64,000 nt of DNA from positions 628,658-692,657 of the forward strand of contig JBNGIQ010009497.1 of assembly GCA_049999765.1 (NCBI GenBank), written 5' to 3'. Below are positions 23,142 to 35,864 of the stretch, piece by piece; the stretch's first letter is position 1, and each line of letters starts with the position of its first letter. The stretch comes from Phaeoceros laevis. Lineage: Eukaryota > Anthocerotophyta > Anthocerotopsida > Notothyladales. Below the pieces are notes generated by a model that saw only the letters and a list, made by a program, of their open reading frames with translations, was not told the origin of the DNA and ran no database searches. Made by a program: the position numbers and the translations under genes.

Positions 23142-25300
23142 TTACCACCGCAATCCAGCATCTCCTCTAGCTTTTTGGGGCCCGTCAGCTATCAGTGTAT
23201 CACACTGCTCACCGTGGCAGCGGTTCAGAACATTCAAGACTTTCAATGGCGCGAAGCTCATAGCTGCTAGGGCTTTGCGGAGAGTGAAACGTCCGTTGTT
23301 CTTACCCATAATGGGTATTACATACTTCCTTCCTCCGTGGGTACAGACCGTACAGTCAATTTGTTTTTGGTTTGTATGATTCTCTTCCTCCACTTGTGAA
23401 TGCATGCTTTTGGACAAGGCAGCCCCTATTCTTCCTTCCTCCATGGAGTCTTTGAGTGAATTGCTTTGAATGATTCTCTCCCTCCACCTTTGAATGCATG
23501 CCCTGAGACAAACAAACTTTAGACCTTAGTAATTTTTACAACACTTTTGTCTATTTTGAAAAAAATTATCCACATAATCATTAACATAGAAATTGCTAAC
23601 ACATATTGGCACAGCCAAGACAGGTATATAGGTGATGTTAGCACCAAGCCTCTTTCTAGGGTTTCAAGAGAAGGTCGCCATTAGAAGAGTCTCGGGCATT
23701 TCTGCCCACTAGCAGGATTGAATTCAGGTCATCCGTATAGGGACTTGAGCCTTAACCGCTATAATGCTATGTCCTTGTGGCCTACTCCTCACTTTGTTGT
23801 AGCTCTAGCTACTCTTCACAAGACAAAATGCAGATGTGGTGGGAGATTCATTTTTGTTGAGTAGCAGGCTTTTTCTGGCTAGCAGTTTGCTACCAAGTTT
23901 GTCCACCCGCTTGCCAGGCTCGGGTTGTTGTAGCCCTCACCAGACCTTTGACAGTTTGACTAGCAACATCTCCATCTCATCTGTCAACCTAGTCATTTGT
24001 GTCACCAGATCCACATTAACATCTCCAGTGTGGCCTGTTGACATAATTGCTTATGGTTGTTGCTTAGGCCCGTCAAATAAGCACACCATCTGTCCAATTC
24101 AGTATGGCCTTCTTAATTACAATAATTATTTTAAAAAATGACTCAATTTGTTTTGATCAACTCTCAATTGGTTTGTGCCGTTTGTTGATGTAAATCCATC
24201 GTCTATGAATCACCCAACAACACAAAATTTTGAGAAATAGAAAAAGCAGCCATTTGAGCACAATACTTGAAGCCGTAGTATAAAGAGTCACCCTACACCT
24301 TGGCTTATTTGCCGAACTTTACAAGGGACAACATACATTAATTCATTTACACATAAACATAGATTTCTGAATCATGAGAGTCGAGCAATTGAGACCAAGA
24401 TACCAATTGCCTTCACGCTTACCCTAGCCATTGCATGTTTGTTGTATGCACACATTTGGCACATTATGGTTTTTGGCTAGAAATTGAGAATTGCATATTT
24501 TGCCATTACAAGATATTAGCCATTGAATGAACACGAGGTTTTAATAAAATAATCAAAGTGGCTCTTGGGCTGCAAATGAAGGTAGACATAGAGTTGCACA
24601 TCTTGGTACGAGGCCATAAATCAGCTTGTTCAAGGCATGCATACTCTTGCACTATCTTCCATCATCTTATGTAGTAAAGTGCTAATAACCTTTTGTAATT
24701 CTAATAACTTCTAAAGCTAGTTACAAATGAGATGAATAGACACATATTATTCATAAAATAAGTAAATAATGTGATGATGTGACATAAAATTATACAAGAG
24801 TGGAATGGCCTCAATCTCTTCCATAGGATCAAATCATCAAACCTCCCTCCCTCCCTCCCATTTTTTATGGCCCTTCATTTAGGCCGCATGTGTGTTAAGA
24901 AATCATATGTTTTAAAAAAGTACTCCCTTGGTCACTTCTTCTTCTTCCTTCCCCTCCCTCTACATTCCAAACCCGGATCTTCTCAAATTATAGGCAATTA
25001 AACCTTAAAGGATTAACTAGCCCAAACGGACCCGGAGTTATCCGTTGAGTAAACACCGCAATTCAGCGAGATTCACTGTGTTCCCCATATCCAAATGCAT
25101 TAAAAGTTATACCAAAATGATGGCTTTGAAATTTTCTATTTAATAATATAAAAATATATTTAATGATAAACCGAAGAAGGCCTCCATTTTGGAATTCTTG
25201 GAGTGGAGCGCAGAGTCTCGCGACTTCAACGGGAAAACGCGAGCAAAACAACAAGCTGGTTCTTTAGGGGTAACGGAATTCCACAACCCCACTTAGCTTG
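23142..25300. other. AT-rich gene-poor spacer
   Basis: The part just above 23142 is the CYP71 upstream region. From about 23450 to 25300 the DNA is AT-rich with scattered short poly-purine or poly-pyrimidine tracts, such as CCTCCC repeats near 24843-24860. No gene, RNA or clear transposon ends are seen. It may be an old repeat insertion; I cannot name a family. Confidence 0.45.
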
Positions 25301-26453
25301 GAAGCTAAATGTGCGAAGGAGTACAAAATAGACGAAATGTGACCTAATGTAGAATGGTGCAGAGTGGAGGCAGATGCGGAAGTTGTTAGCGTGCAAGGTG
25401 CAAGAAGGGTGGAAAGCGGCGAAAAAGTTGCGCCAGGTGAAATATCTTTGGCACGGAGAGCGGCGAAAATGTGTCCGAGCGGCAGCTTCCCGGCCGGTCC
25501 TCGCCGCAGACAGCTTATAGAAGCAGGTGGAAGCGGGACAGCAGGGAGAGAGAGAGTGGCCTTATGCGCAAGTGGGCCGCAAGTGGCCTCTGGTGCTCTG
25601 CTGCACTTCACTCGATCGCAGCTTTCCCCCGCTCACTGTCAGTCAGGACCTGGCTGTGCCTGCCTTTGCTACCTCTATGCCCGCGTCTCTGGTGCGCCTT
25701 GCCAATCCCAATATTATCCTCCCCTCCCCCGAGCTGCACATTGTGTCCAGGTAGAGAGAGGTCGGGCATCAGGCAGGATCAGGGCCCCAACAGGTGGAGA
25801 GAGAAAGCAGCAGTCGAAGACTCGCAGCTGCGTCATGGTGAGCAGCTTTGCTGACGGCAGTGGGAGATTTGCGGCTGACGGCAGCTAGTCTGAAGATTTG
25901 CGGCGTTGGAGACTGAACCTCCGCTGGCACTTGCCAGAGCTGTTTGTGGGAGTCTGTCGTGAGGGAAGGGAAGGCGCACCCTGGCAGGATAGAATTTGGT
26001 GCATGCTAGAGGCTCCAGGGCACCCGGCAGGGCTTTCCAGCAGCGCTATTGCGCCGGAGTCTGCCAGCAAGAGGAGGCGGTTTCATATCCGGTGGACCCA
26101 GCCGGACGCCCTGCTCCTGCTCATTGGGGGGGAGGGGAAGAAGATGCAGGAAGAGGAAACATAGGGGCTAGATTAAGGTCAGCGGTCGGAAGCACACCTG
26201 TCTTGGGAGCACCTCTGAGGGTCGCAGGGCAAGGCAAGTGGGAGGGAGAGCGAGGAGAGCGTGACTGGCTTGGATGTTGCTGTTGGGAAGGAAGAGTTTG
26301 GCGCATTCAGAGCGGAGAGATGTGAGTGTTGCTTATCGTGGATGTCGCATCTACAGGAATTTCGGAGACGGGGTTGTTAGCAGGGCCGTCCGAACGCCAG
26401 ACGTGCGCGAATGTAGCACAGAGTGTAATGATCACAACGGGGATCTCCTAGCC
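25301..26453 (+). promoter_or_regulatory. GC-rich upstream region and probable 5' leader of the PYL gene
   Basis: GC-rich and purine-rich, with GAGAGAGA-type tracts (25546-25555, 25796-25806). Open frames here (25364-25888 and neighbours) translate to low-complexity sequence without domains. The position just upstream of the PYL coding start suggests promoter and 5' UTR, possibly with a 5' UTR intron and upstream ORFs. Confidence 0.4.
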
Positions 26454-27667
26454 ATGAGCAGCAGACCAGGTGAGGCTGAACTGGAGCACATCTGGCGTCA
26501 CCATACTCATGAGATGAAGGAGCATCAGTGTGGCTCCATTCTTGTCAAGCACATCCGCGCGCCCGTCAATGTGGTGAGACCCCGGCCGTGCCAATGGCTG
26601 TCCTTGTTCTTGCAAAGGTCACGTCGGGTGTTGGGTTAGGCAGCTTGTGATCCATGCCAGCGGCATCGAAATAATTATTTTATTTTTTTGTCTGGTGCTG
26701 TTGTGGGAGTTGGGTAGCGTAGTTTGAGGGGCTGGCCTTGACCGTGATTTAGAAATGGAGCTACTGGAACTGCAATTTATGGTGCATGGTTGACTGGCTT
26801 GACCAGACTTTGCAAGCTTGTCATACTGTGCCTCCTCTAGGGCAAACTATTCAGGCTTTCCCTTCCCAAGGACTGATGTGCTCACTGTGTGATTTTGTGG
26901 TACGCAGGTTTGGTCCCTAGTACGGAGGTTCGACCAGCCAGAAAAGTACAAGCGCTTTATACAAAGCTGTGCAGTACATGGCGATCTGAAAGTCGGCACG
27001 GTTCGGCAGGTGCATGTGGTGTCTGGTCTCCCTGCGACGAGAAGCACCGAAAGACTTGAAGTGTTGGATGAAGAACAGCATGTCTTGAGCTACAAAGTTA
27101 TTGATGGTGACCATCGGTTAAAGGTGAAACACAGTCTACCAGTTATGTCAAGCAGTATTGAGGAGGCACCAATGACACAGTGGTCCGTCTGGCATTGTTT
27201 GGCTGGGGGAGAGGCTTCCGATCTATCGCATATTTGTGACATCTATGTTTCGCCTCTCTTTAGTGGTTTTGGTTGCACTCTGCCTGGTGGTTTGTTGAGA
27301 TAAACTCGGGGGAGGGGTTGGACCTGGGGCTTACACCTAGCTTCCCTAGTAGCAAGTTGTGAATTCAACGCAGAGATGGTATGGTTTTGCAAGTAGCATT
27401 GAAGTTGCTGTTCTGATTCTTAATCTCCTGTTACTGCAGAACTACTGGTCGATCATCACGCTACACCCAGAGATAGTGGATGGCAGGCAGGGAACCCTGG
27501 CTATTGAATCATATGTGGTCGATACTCCGGACGGGAACACCAAAGAGGATACATGCTTCTATGTGGAAACAATTATCAAGTGCAACTTGAAGTCCCTAGC
27601 GGATGTATCGGAGCGCCTTGCTTTGCAACAAGACACTGAGCGACTAATGCGGATATCGGATAAGTAG
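26454..27667 (+). CDS. PYR/PYL/RCAR abscisic acid receptor (3 exons)
   Basis: Cytosolic/nuclear START-fold receptor that binds ABA and then inhibits clade A PP2C phosphatases. Exons 26454-26573, 26908-27123 and 27440-27667 join in phase to 187 residues, the usual PYL size. Diagnostic features are present: '[15 protein letters not shown]' with the gate loop SGLPA, 'DGDHRLK' with the latch HRL, '[17 protein letters not shown]', and '[20 protein letters not shown]' for the C-terminal helix that closes the pocket. Two introns at these positions are like the intron-containing angiosperm PYL7-10-type genes. The start is the ATG at 26454, eleven codons before 'HIWRHHTHE'; longer in-frame ORF sequence upstream has no homology to PYLs. 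Confidence 0.93.
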
Positions 27668-27903
27668 TTTTATACTGTGTCTAGAACTCAGTAGCTGTGA
27701 GCTCATTGTTTTGGTAATTAATCCCAGTACTTACATTGAAAACACCTTGTAATCTAGTCAGAGATGGTAGGCAGTGTGACGTGAAGAAGGTGGGTAAGAG
27801 AAATCAATTCATTGGCTGTAATTTGTTCTTTGTACAAGGATTGTGCATGTGGAAAGGCTTTCCTTGGCTGTTCCTCTGCAACCAGCTTTGTGTCTAGAAT
27901 ACA

Positions 27904-28209
27904 ATGATTATGAAATCTGCGATGCCACCTCTGGTTACTTTACATCGGCAGAGTGCGCAGCCTTCAGGTGTCATTGTCGCTGCTCTACCTGGCCCATGGA
28001 AAGTCGTTGTCTATGCTGCATCTGTTAGCTTCGTCCATGAGAAGGCAAAGTCCATTTTGGAAAAGCAACTCTCAATAGCTCTTGAGACTGCTGCCGATGC
28101 TCCCAGTTGCGACGGGTGGTTGGAAGACTTGTGCAGGACAGGAAGTCGTGAGAATTTGTACTATGGGAGAAGGAAGATGAATTTGCTTCCATCAGGAATC
28201 TTCAAATAG
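27904..28209 (+). CDS. Small unrecognised ORF downstream of PYL
   Basis: A 101-codon open frame about 240 bases past the PYL stop. The translation has a plausible globular middle ('GPWKVVVYAASVSFVHEKAK') and two Cys in the C-terminal third, but I recognise no family. It could be the 3' UTR of PYL, an exon of an alternative transcript, or a small gene of its own. Weak support only. Confidence 0.2.
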   Translation: MIMKSAMPPLVTLHRQSAQPSGVIVAALPGPWKVVVYAASVSFVHEKAKSILEKQLSIALETAADAPSCDGWLEDLCRTGSRENLYYGRRKMNLLPSGIFK

Positions 28210-29594
28210 CACCAGACCACTGGGATTGCAACACCGGTGTCTTATTTATACCCATCCAGCTTGTTTCATGTGTCCTCTCGTGGAGCTGCTGCATCGTAAC
28301 GTTCCCTCCCCGCAAGCAACCGCTTGCAACCAAGACGGTTGGTGAGGATGTGACTCCCACCTCCTGGGTCGGTAATACCGTGTGAAAAGGAATTATTTAG
28401 GACACGCTGCGAAATACCACTTCCAGTGCCCTTCTCTGAAAGTGGGCACTCGATGGTGACCGTCCCGTATGCTCACTTAGGTTTGTACCTTGCTTATCTA
28501 AGTAGTCCTCTTTGCTAAGATGCCCAGCCAAGGTGCCCCCCACACGCAACCCCCTGGAAGCTGCTTGCCAGTACCAGACAAGTGATAGGATGTTATGAGA
28601 GATGCAACGGTTCAGTGACATCCCGTTGTAGGAGATGCTTCGTTCAAGTGGACTGCCGCTTGATTTGTGTGCAGACAGTGAAGGCACGGAGATGCGTGTG
28701 ACATGAGTGGCTGCCTTTGTAGGACTGTGCATAAGGGTAACATCATGTACAGTATTGTCCTGAGAGCCGGATTGACTCCGCAGTCCACAGAAACAAGGCA
28801 TCTGTCATCTGGGGTCATCCTCTTCCTGAGGTGCACGTGTTGAGTGCTTAGAAGCCTTTCATTTCCTGCTCTGATGAATGCATTCAACGTTCTATTCCGG
28901 GGGTGCCCCTGCAACTCTTCTCGCATTCTCCACCTATCCTGCTTCGTCCTGCTTAGTTGTGAGCACAAGAGCAGTCTAGACTAGAGGTGGGACACGAGGG
29001 AATGTATGGAACAGCGGAATTTCAGTCCGATTCCTACGGTCTCTCAAAGGCTGGTCTCGGAAAATGATATTTGCTTGACAGGTACACGGATTAGTGATTG
29101 TATTTGTGTTAAAGAGTCCTGCTCGGCCCACAAGACTTGCGTTATCGAGACCCACAGCAGCAACTGTGGGGTCGAGAGCCTTCTCCACCAGGCTTCCATG
29201 AGCTACAGACAGAGAGAACATCCAGGAGGGTTGACTCCATTCTTTAGCAATCTCCTTTTCGAGCATATCCTGCTACGAGTGCAATCCAGGAATAAACGTC
29301 ATCTCAATTTGACAAGATTAGTAAGTCCGAGAAGCACTCTTACTGTATATGTCAGGTCAGTGTGGGCATCAAGCCAGCTGCTTACAAGCTGGTCGGCAGT
29401 CTCCATTGAATTTACTTTTCAGCTGCCCCAGGTGGCACGTGCCTGGTACATTTCGGCTGGACCAAACTGTAAAAAGTTTGAAAAAAAATCGCTTTCCACT
29501 GTTTATCCAGGCCCAGGAAGGAGCAGTCCTATACCTTTATTAAGGACCCGTGACCATTCAACAGGCTGATAATGGGCTCGACTAATTTCGAGAG
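28210..29594. other. Convergent spacer, nothing recognised
   Basis: Separates the ends of PYL (+) and MECR (-). Open frames occur on both strands between 28397 and 29569 but none has a recognisable domain. Presumably long 3' UTRs or non-coding DNA. Confidence 0.45.
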
Positions 29595-31597
29595 TCAGTC
29601 AAAGACCAGGAGCTGTTTTTCAGAAGAGCCCTGCTTGCCCATGGCCTTGTCCAAGGCGGTGCTAAACTGGGAAAAAGGAATCTTCTCCATCCTGACAAAG
29701 CAATCAACTCACATGGTAAACCACCAGAGAAAGAAGAGCCAAATAAGAAAGGAAAGTACCAGTCAGCAAATCCAGCACAGTATGGAAAATGGCTTACGGG
29801 TAATGAAGTGATCCGTCCTTTGCAAGTCCAAGCAAGAAGTTTATCATTTCCAGAGTATCTTCCCTAGGATGGGTCTTGATCCACTTGCTCAACCAGAACC
29901 CGTGCAGTCGCACATCCTGCTAAGTCGCAGTCTTAGGATAATCGACACTTTGCAAAGCCCTGGTAAGCTTATGAGATATGCAGACACACATGAGAACCTT
30001 GAATATGAATGAGGAAGTAGAAACAACGACAGGCTTCTTCGACATCCCTCCATAAGTGACCATGGTGCCACTTTCTCTGTAAAAGCGAAGGGAAGAACTG
30101 AGCACATGCCATACTTCTATCCAAGCGTTAAGACAGGAACTCTCCAAACACAGTGTCATCCGGTCACCCGTGGGACACAGCATGCTTGTAACGGTACCCC
30201 AGTAATTTCAGAACTGCTGATGCTGCAGGGCCCCCAACACAATTCAGACCTAAAAGAGCACTTCGCCCAGCCTTCACATACGCCGGATCACTTTGATTAG
30301 CCCTTTAAGGACAAATGTCTCACTGGCGGCAGAACAAAAATATACAGTATCCTCCCATACTAACAGCTCCACCACAGTTGTTAGTATTTCGGGTGCTGGC
30401 TGAGTTGGTTACCAAGATTGTAGATTTATCTTGCGCATTGAACTCACTTTCTGATATAACATCAGCTGCCCCCAAAGCTGTAAGCTGAGTCTTGACCGTG
30501 TTCAGGTCTGGCCTGTCATATTTTCAGTCAACTAGACCATGGAATACAACAGACTCTAAATCACCTTTAGCCGAACGTCAACAAGTGAGCACATTACCTG
30601 TCCCTTACGATGTTTATAGTTTCGAGGCCCAAGTGACGGGCCAGTTGGATGACGCATCGTCCAACCATGCTAGTTGCCCCATTCTGTACTACCACATTTC
30701 CTGAACAGGGATAGAAGATGCATTCAGAACGAGGAGCTCAATGAACCCACCGGAGATGTGTGGAAGCTTTACGGTAAAAATGGAAAGCAACTGACCAGCA
30801 ACAGGTGGAACAAAGTCTTGAAGCATTCGTAGGGCAGTGCATGGATTTACAGAGATCGTGGCAGCATATTCCACCGGCACATCATTCCGGACCTTAGACC
30901 ATGCGCTCTCCTCGGCCACAACATGTGTCCGCCAAGTCCCTGTAATATGGCAACCACTGGTTACAATGACTGGCAATGTCGGAAATCTCTCACAGAAAGG
31001 TGAACAATTTGTGTGAAGATGAGCTCCACACCAATCACTCCATGCTCCGCAGGAATAACCCAGTCACCAACGGCAACGGACTTCACATCTCGGCCGACTG
31101 CTATGATCTCTCCCACTCCCTCACTTCCGCCTACTGCTGGAACTGGAGGCCTGACAGGATAGACACCTGCAGAATGCACCAAGTAGTCTCGGCATCAGGA
31201 GTAAAAATGGGAAGGCGACTAGACTCATGCAGGAGAACCAGCTACCTTCCACTCTGTTGACATCCGAAGGGTTGATCGGAGCAGCTAGCATTTTGATACA
31301 AACTTGCCCATCCTGCAGCGTACTGCCAGGAAGACTCGCAACCCTGTGCAGAAAAGCATGGTCAATTCCTTGTCATTGCAATCAACCTAGCTCAGCTGCT
31401 GCAAGCGTGCCTTCGATGGCCTACTTCAGAACACGATCCGGCTCGCCCTGCTCGTGGTACACCACAGCTTGTGATGGCGGGCAGGACCAGCTGGAGGCAG
31501 AGGCAGCGAAACTGGGGCTGCCGGGAAGAACCCTCCGCCAGCGGACCTGGCCTGGCCAGATCCTGCACACTCCCTGCCGCCATGCCAATGCTGCCAT
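29595..31597 (-). CDS. Mitochondrial trans-2-enoyl-CoA/ACP reductase (MECR-like, multi-exon)
   Basis: NADPH-dependent reductase of the zinc-free MDR family, last step of mitochondrial type II fatty acid synthesis (octanoyl-ACP for lipoate). Minus-strand exons in order: an Arg/Trp/Ala-rich N terminus typical of a mitochondrial presequence, '[17 protein letters not shown]', '[20 protein letters not shown]', '[10 protein letters not shown]', '[14 protein letters not shown]', '[16 protein letters not shown]', then '[15 protein letters not shown]' (cofactor-binding region), '[19 protein letters not shown]' and '[19 protein letters not shown]'. The stop is at 29595-29597. The start at 31597 gives the best presequence; an in-frame ATG at 31633 adds 12 residues. 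Close in sequence to plant At3g45770-type proteins as I remember them. Confidence 0.87.
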
Positions 31598-31827
31598 TAC
31601 GCGCACTCGTTGCGAATCAAGTCCATGAGGCACGAAGCGTACCAGCCAAGTGGACAGATCGGATAGTAAATAACGGTGGACAATTAACCTTGACCTCCCT
31701 GAGGTTACTCATTGGGCAAGCCGTCTTTATAGACCATAATCAATAAGTTAATAATGATAATGAATCAGGGAAGTTCTCGTAAGTTTTGAGTTCCAACATA
31801 CGCGGTCTGAGCTTCTAAAGCACACAG

Positions 31828-34800
31828 CTAGTTGATTTCGGTCCTTTCGTCAGTTAGCTCGGATTCCTCGGTGCCTGGTGGTGTCTCTGGAGCTTGAGAC
31901 TCATCAGCCTCGTCAGCTTCTTCTTCCTCCTCATCGGAAGTGTCATTGTCATTTTTTCTTTTCCCCTTCTTGTAACCACCTCTTATGCCATTGGTTTCCA
32001 GTTTGAAGATATCACGGCCATTCTTGTATAGGAACGGTGTTTGAAAAGCAAAAATGGATAGATTTGTACAATCAAACGCCAGATCTGTGCACCTGAACAG
32101 TCAAGCCGGGAATACGGTTAGCCACAAAATTCATCTAGAGGTCTTAGGACTGGAGAGTGTCAGAACGGCACCTGTAAGTATTGGCAATTTCTGTTTCTTG
32201 AAGTACACGACAGAAACAGTGGAAATTCTCCTTATCCGGTTTCACTTGTGAATATGGACCCTTGGCTAGTTGGCTCTCAACGATATACTGATACGAGAGA
32301 CGTGTCAGTTGAGATTATGCAGCCAAGTGTAACCCCACAACAAAGACGACCAAGCTGAAGGAACTAGAGCTAGTTGTTACCACAAAATAGTGATTCTTCG
32401 CTACTGGGCAATAAATAGCCCAAATCTCGTCCTTGCCCGGATAAATAAAAAAGTAACCGTCATCGGTTTTCACGTACGAGGTGACCCTGTAGACAGAGAG
32501 AAGAGTTTAGTTCTCAACAGCGTCTGCTAACTTAGAAGCAGATGTACCTCATGCTCAGAAGAGCAGGCTGAGGTGCAACCCTAGAAAAGTGCACACCTTG
32601 AAGGTTTCTGGGAGTTTCATTCTTGTTAAGGGTTAGCCATCTGAAGGGAAACACTACAGGAGGGGAGGAAGCAGTCATGCACCTGTGCGAAAAGGCTGTC
32701 CAGCAATTCTGCGTTTCCGCTTCACGGCTGGAATCATATAGACCTGTTCCCCTATTGGGACTCCATTGATCACTTTCACGTCTCAAGTACAGAGGTGCAA
32801 GTTCTAGGAAACGCCTGAATTCAGGTATCGCAATCAGTTCAATGCAAAGCAACGAACTTCTCGGCAAGGAGGTAGTGCACATCGATACTCACACACTAAT
32901 TTCCAGCTTCTTGTCTTCTCCTTGGGAGAAACGACCACCTGTTCTGCTATCAATCTCCGCATACCAATTCGGCATCTTCCGGGAATTGTACATCGCCCAC
33001 AGCTACGACATTCGACAACCAGCATAAAGTTTAGAGTGCAGAATGCAGAATCATAAAACACGATCATAAGATTATCACCTACATACTTCAAGCTAGTTCA
33101 AAAGGATGAGTTACCTCCCCATCTCTCATCGCTGTTGAGTCTTCCTCTTTCACAGCTTCTGGTAAAATGTTGCATTGGGATTCAGTGCGTACAGACTCAT
33201 CAACAAGGGAGTGGAGAAGGTAGGAAATAGCAGGCACCTGATGATCGCAACACAACAGTGCTCAGTACGAACATAGAATGCGACACTTAGCGAGAGCGAG
33301 GAACAATAAAACCAGAGTAAGGTTCCTTACTGAAAACGAGTTGCCTAGCAAGCTCCACCGTATCCTGTCTGACTCTGAGTTCCTGCTTCTCTTCCTACCG
33401 CTGCTGCCACTGCCACGAAGACCCACACTTGAGACTATCGGCGCCATTGGAATTTCTACAGGCTAAAACTAGATCACAATCGGCCTACAACTTTCTGGCT
33501 TGATTCAGCTTGACATCACCCAAAGCGCATTCTCCAGAGATTGAAGGTCGGGTTATATCACCACCCTGCTGAACCTGTTTTGTAGTTGATGTCTGTATAT
33601 CCAACTGGATAGCCCATCAGCTTCTCAAGCTCCGTTGTGTTTATATACCGCAAGGTTTTTGTATGATTGTCCATGACAGCACGGAGTTGGCCATGCATTC
33701 CGGGATGATGATTGGTGACCATCACACACTGAACACGAGCAAAGAACACTCAATACGAAAGACCTGTAAGCCTGATAGCACATCAACAACCTCAGACAGG
33801 AGCCCTGATGAGACAGAGGAACTCCAAGCTTACCCCTGCTTTCAGTTCCAGGGCTGTAGAACCCTCCAGTATACTTTGCAAAGAAGTTGAGTAGTGATGC
33901 TTCAAATTTGGCAATGCCCTGAGAAATTGAAGGTTTGTCCAGTACAGGCGCCTTCTTCTGCTGGCAGTTATCTCCTGCGAGTCGATCTCCACGGGCTGGC
34001 ATTTGAGACACCTGGAAATTTCATCCCTATCTATCCATAACATGGACGCAACGTTCTCCACAAGAAACCTGTGCGCAAAAATGGTTATAAGAACACAACC
34101 CATAATTCAATACTTTGCGATATGCCCTTCCAGACTCCTACTTTACCATCTTGGTTGGAAAAGGTCGATAAGTCGGAGCATCTCAAAAAACAGCCTGCTT
34201 CTCGTACCATGCAGCCTGCAGAGTTGGGGAGAGAGAATGAGCTGTCCCATCGTGATCCCTCAACCATGGCAAGTCAAAGACAGTGCAGAGTTGTAACACA
34301 AGGGCCTTTTGAAATAAGAAGCTCAAGGTCTAGTCTGGAGAGTAAAAGACTCCTGTAGACCGACGCTTGCTCACTAACCCTGTCTTCTTGCCCATAGCCG
34401 AGAGGTCTTGACATGGAAAGCCACCTACAATTAAATCCACCTTCTCCTGGATGTGATTTTGTTGCACTTCCAGCACATCTCCTACATGCTGGACTTTGGG
34501 ATGCCTTGCTTTTAATAGTTGCATGGCTTCTTTGTTCTGGAACCGCAACCCACCAAAACGTCAGTAGCAGCTCACTTTCTTGCACCCAAAAACTTTGCGA
34601 GGAGGAGCGGCCGGACTCCTCACAATCTCGGAACTGTATCCTCTGTAGGGGACGCCAAGGGTGTCAAGAGCAGCCCAAACTCCACCAATGCCGTCGAAGA
34701 GGCTGAGGACCACCAGTGGTGGTCCGGTCCACTGCCCTGGCTCAACTTTCAGGGAGCGCAACCAAGCCTCGGCACTGGCAGGATTTGCAGCTGAGTTTCC

Positions 34801-35518
34801 CACGTGTGATACCTGTCATTACTTCCGACTTCAGGGACTGCAAGAAAGATTTGTGCGACAATACTAGTACTTGCTGGGATTCAACTCGTATCAGAGCGCA
34901 CCTCTTTCTGTGGAGCAAGCAGCAGCTGCCTGTCTTTCAAACCAAGAAGGTCCTTCTCGACCTCACGGATCTTGCGAAGCACATTGTCCAGACTGGAAGC
35001 TGCCATCTTCCAGTCTGCCACACTCGAAGCAATGACCAAGAAGTAGCTCTCAGTGCCCGGTTCCCGTTCTAACACCTAGCAAGATTCCATTTCTCAGCAT
35101 TTCCAGCTTTTGGAACACACAGAGTGCCGTCTAAGGTGGTCTTGCCAGAGATTCCATCGGCATTGTCCGTGCGTCAGTGACACCCACACTAGAAGCCTGT
35201 TGGCAGTGGCTTGATGGAACAAGACAGGCACATTGCTAACAGGATGGTGCTGATCCGTCTCATGGTGCTAATTGCCGGTAACCGACGCATCGTCACCAGA
35301 GGATTCGGAAGGGCGACCATCTCTCAAACGGCATAAATGATTGAGGAATTCGAAATCATACTCCTCCTGCTCGCGATCAACATCATCCCAGTTTGCAGGG
35401 TGCCAAAGATAGGTTCCAAGAACCCAGTGGTGCCCGTTCCCGCCATTCAAAAGCCGAACTTGACGGCAGCCTTCCCACTGGGCAACAACTCGGGCAGTTT
35501 GCTATTCCACCATGTGTG
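31828..35518 (-). CDS. DNMT3-like cytosine-5 DNA methyltransferase with C-terminal DUF3444-like region, copy 2 (multi-exon)
   Basis: Paralogue of the gene at 4585-7845, same strand and matching exon layout. Motifs: 'VLSLFDGIGGVWAALD' (about 34700), 'GGFPCQDLS' (about 34410), 'HGTRSRLFFEMLRL' (about 34200), 'FLVENVASM' with 'DRDEIS' (about 34050), 'RRRRLYWTN' (about 33950), 'ELEKLMGYPVGYTDI' (about 33590), 'SLLGNSFSV' (about 33350). The DUF3444-like part follows: 'LWAMYNSRKMPNWYAEI' (about 32980), 'AFSHR' (about 32700), 'YPGKDEIWAIY' (about 32430). It ends in an acidic tail with a stop at 31828-31830. In the exon around the RxR motif 61 of 78 residues match copy 1 by eye. An extra 5' exon is likely at about 35287-35518 ('GHHWVLGTYLWHPANWDD'), not found upstream of copy 1. 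The true start codon was not identified, so the upper coordinate is approximate. Confidence 0.75.
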
Positions 35519-35864
35519 ATAAGCTTCGAACGGGAAATATGCTCCTGCTGGACAGGCGCGACGTCTACATACGTGTGGCCCCCCTGGATGAGACACCTGG
35601 TTGGTTGACTACCGCCGAACTCCGAGAAACATGACGGTCATGACCCTCTTGCTTCGTCATTCCTAGGGACTTTACGATTCGGGTTACTCCTGGGGCCTAC
35701 AGCTGTCCCTTCCACCAAGACGAGCATCCAATGGGAAGGTATATAGTAGGCACTAGGCAAATCAGGTATAGATGAATGACTTTATTACGTGCTTATTAGA
35801 GAAGGCCATTCTGAATTTCTGACCAGCAACTATGATGAAATTAGACAGCGCAGTGTGAGCATCC

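Noticed and set aside
25364-25888. Long plus-strand open frame (174 codons) upstream of PYL, first considered an exon
   Set aside because: Translation is low in complexity, lacks any domain, and is not connected in frame to PYL by a convincing splice pair. Best read as leader or promoter DNA with GC-driven open frames.
28397-29266. Overlapping minus-strand open frames between PYL and MECR
   Set aside because: No homology recognised, no shared frame with MECR exons, and MECR already has its conserved end at 29595.
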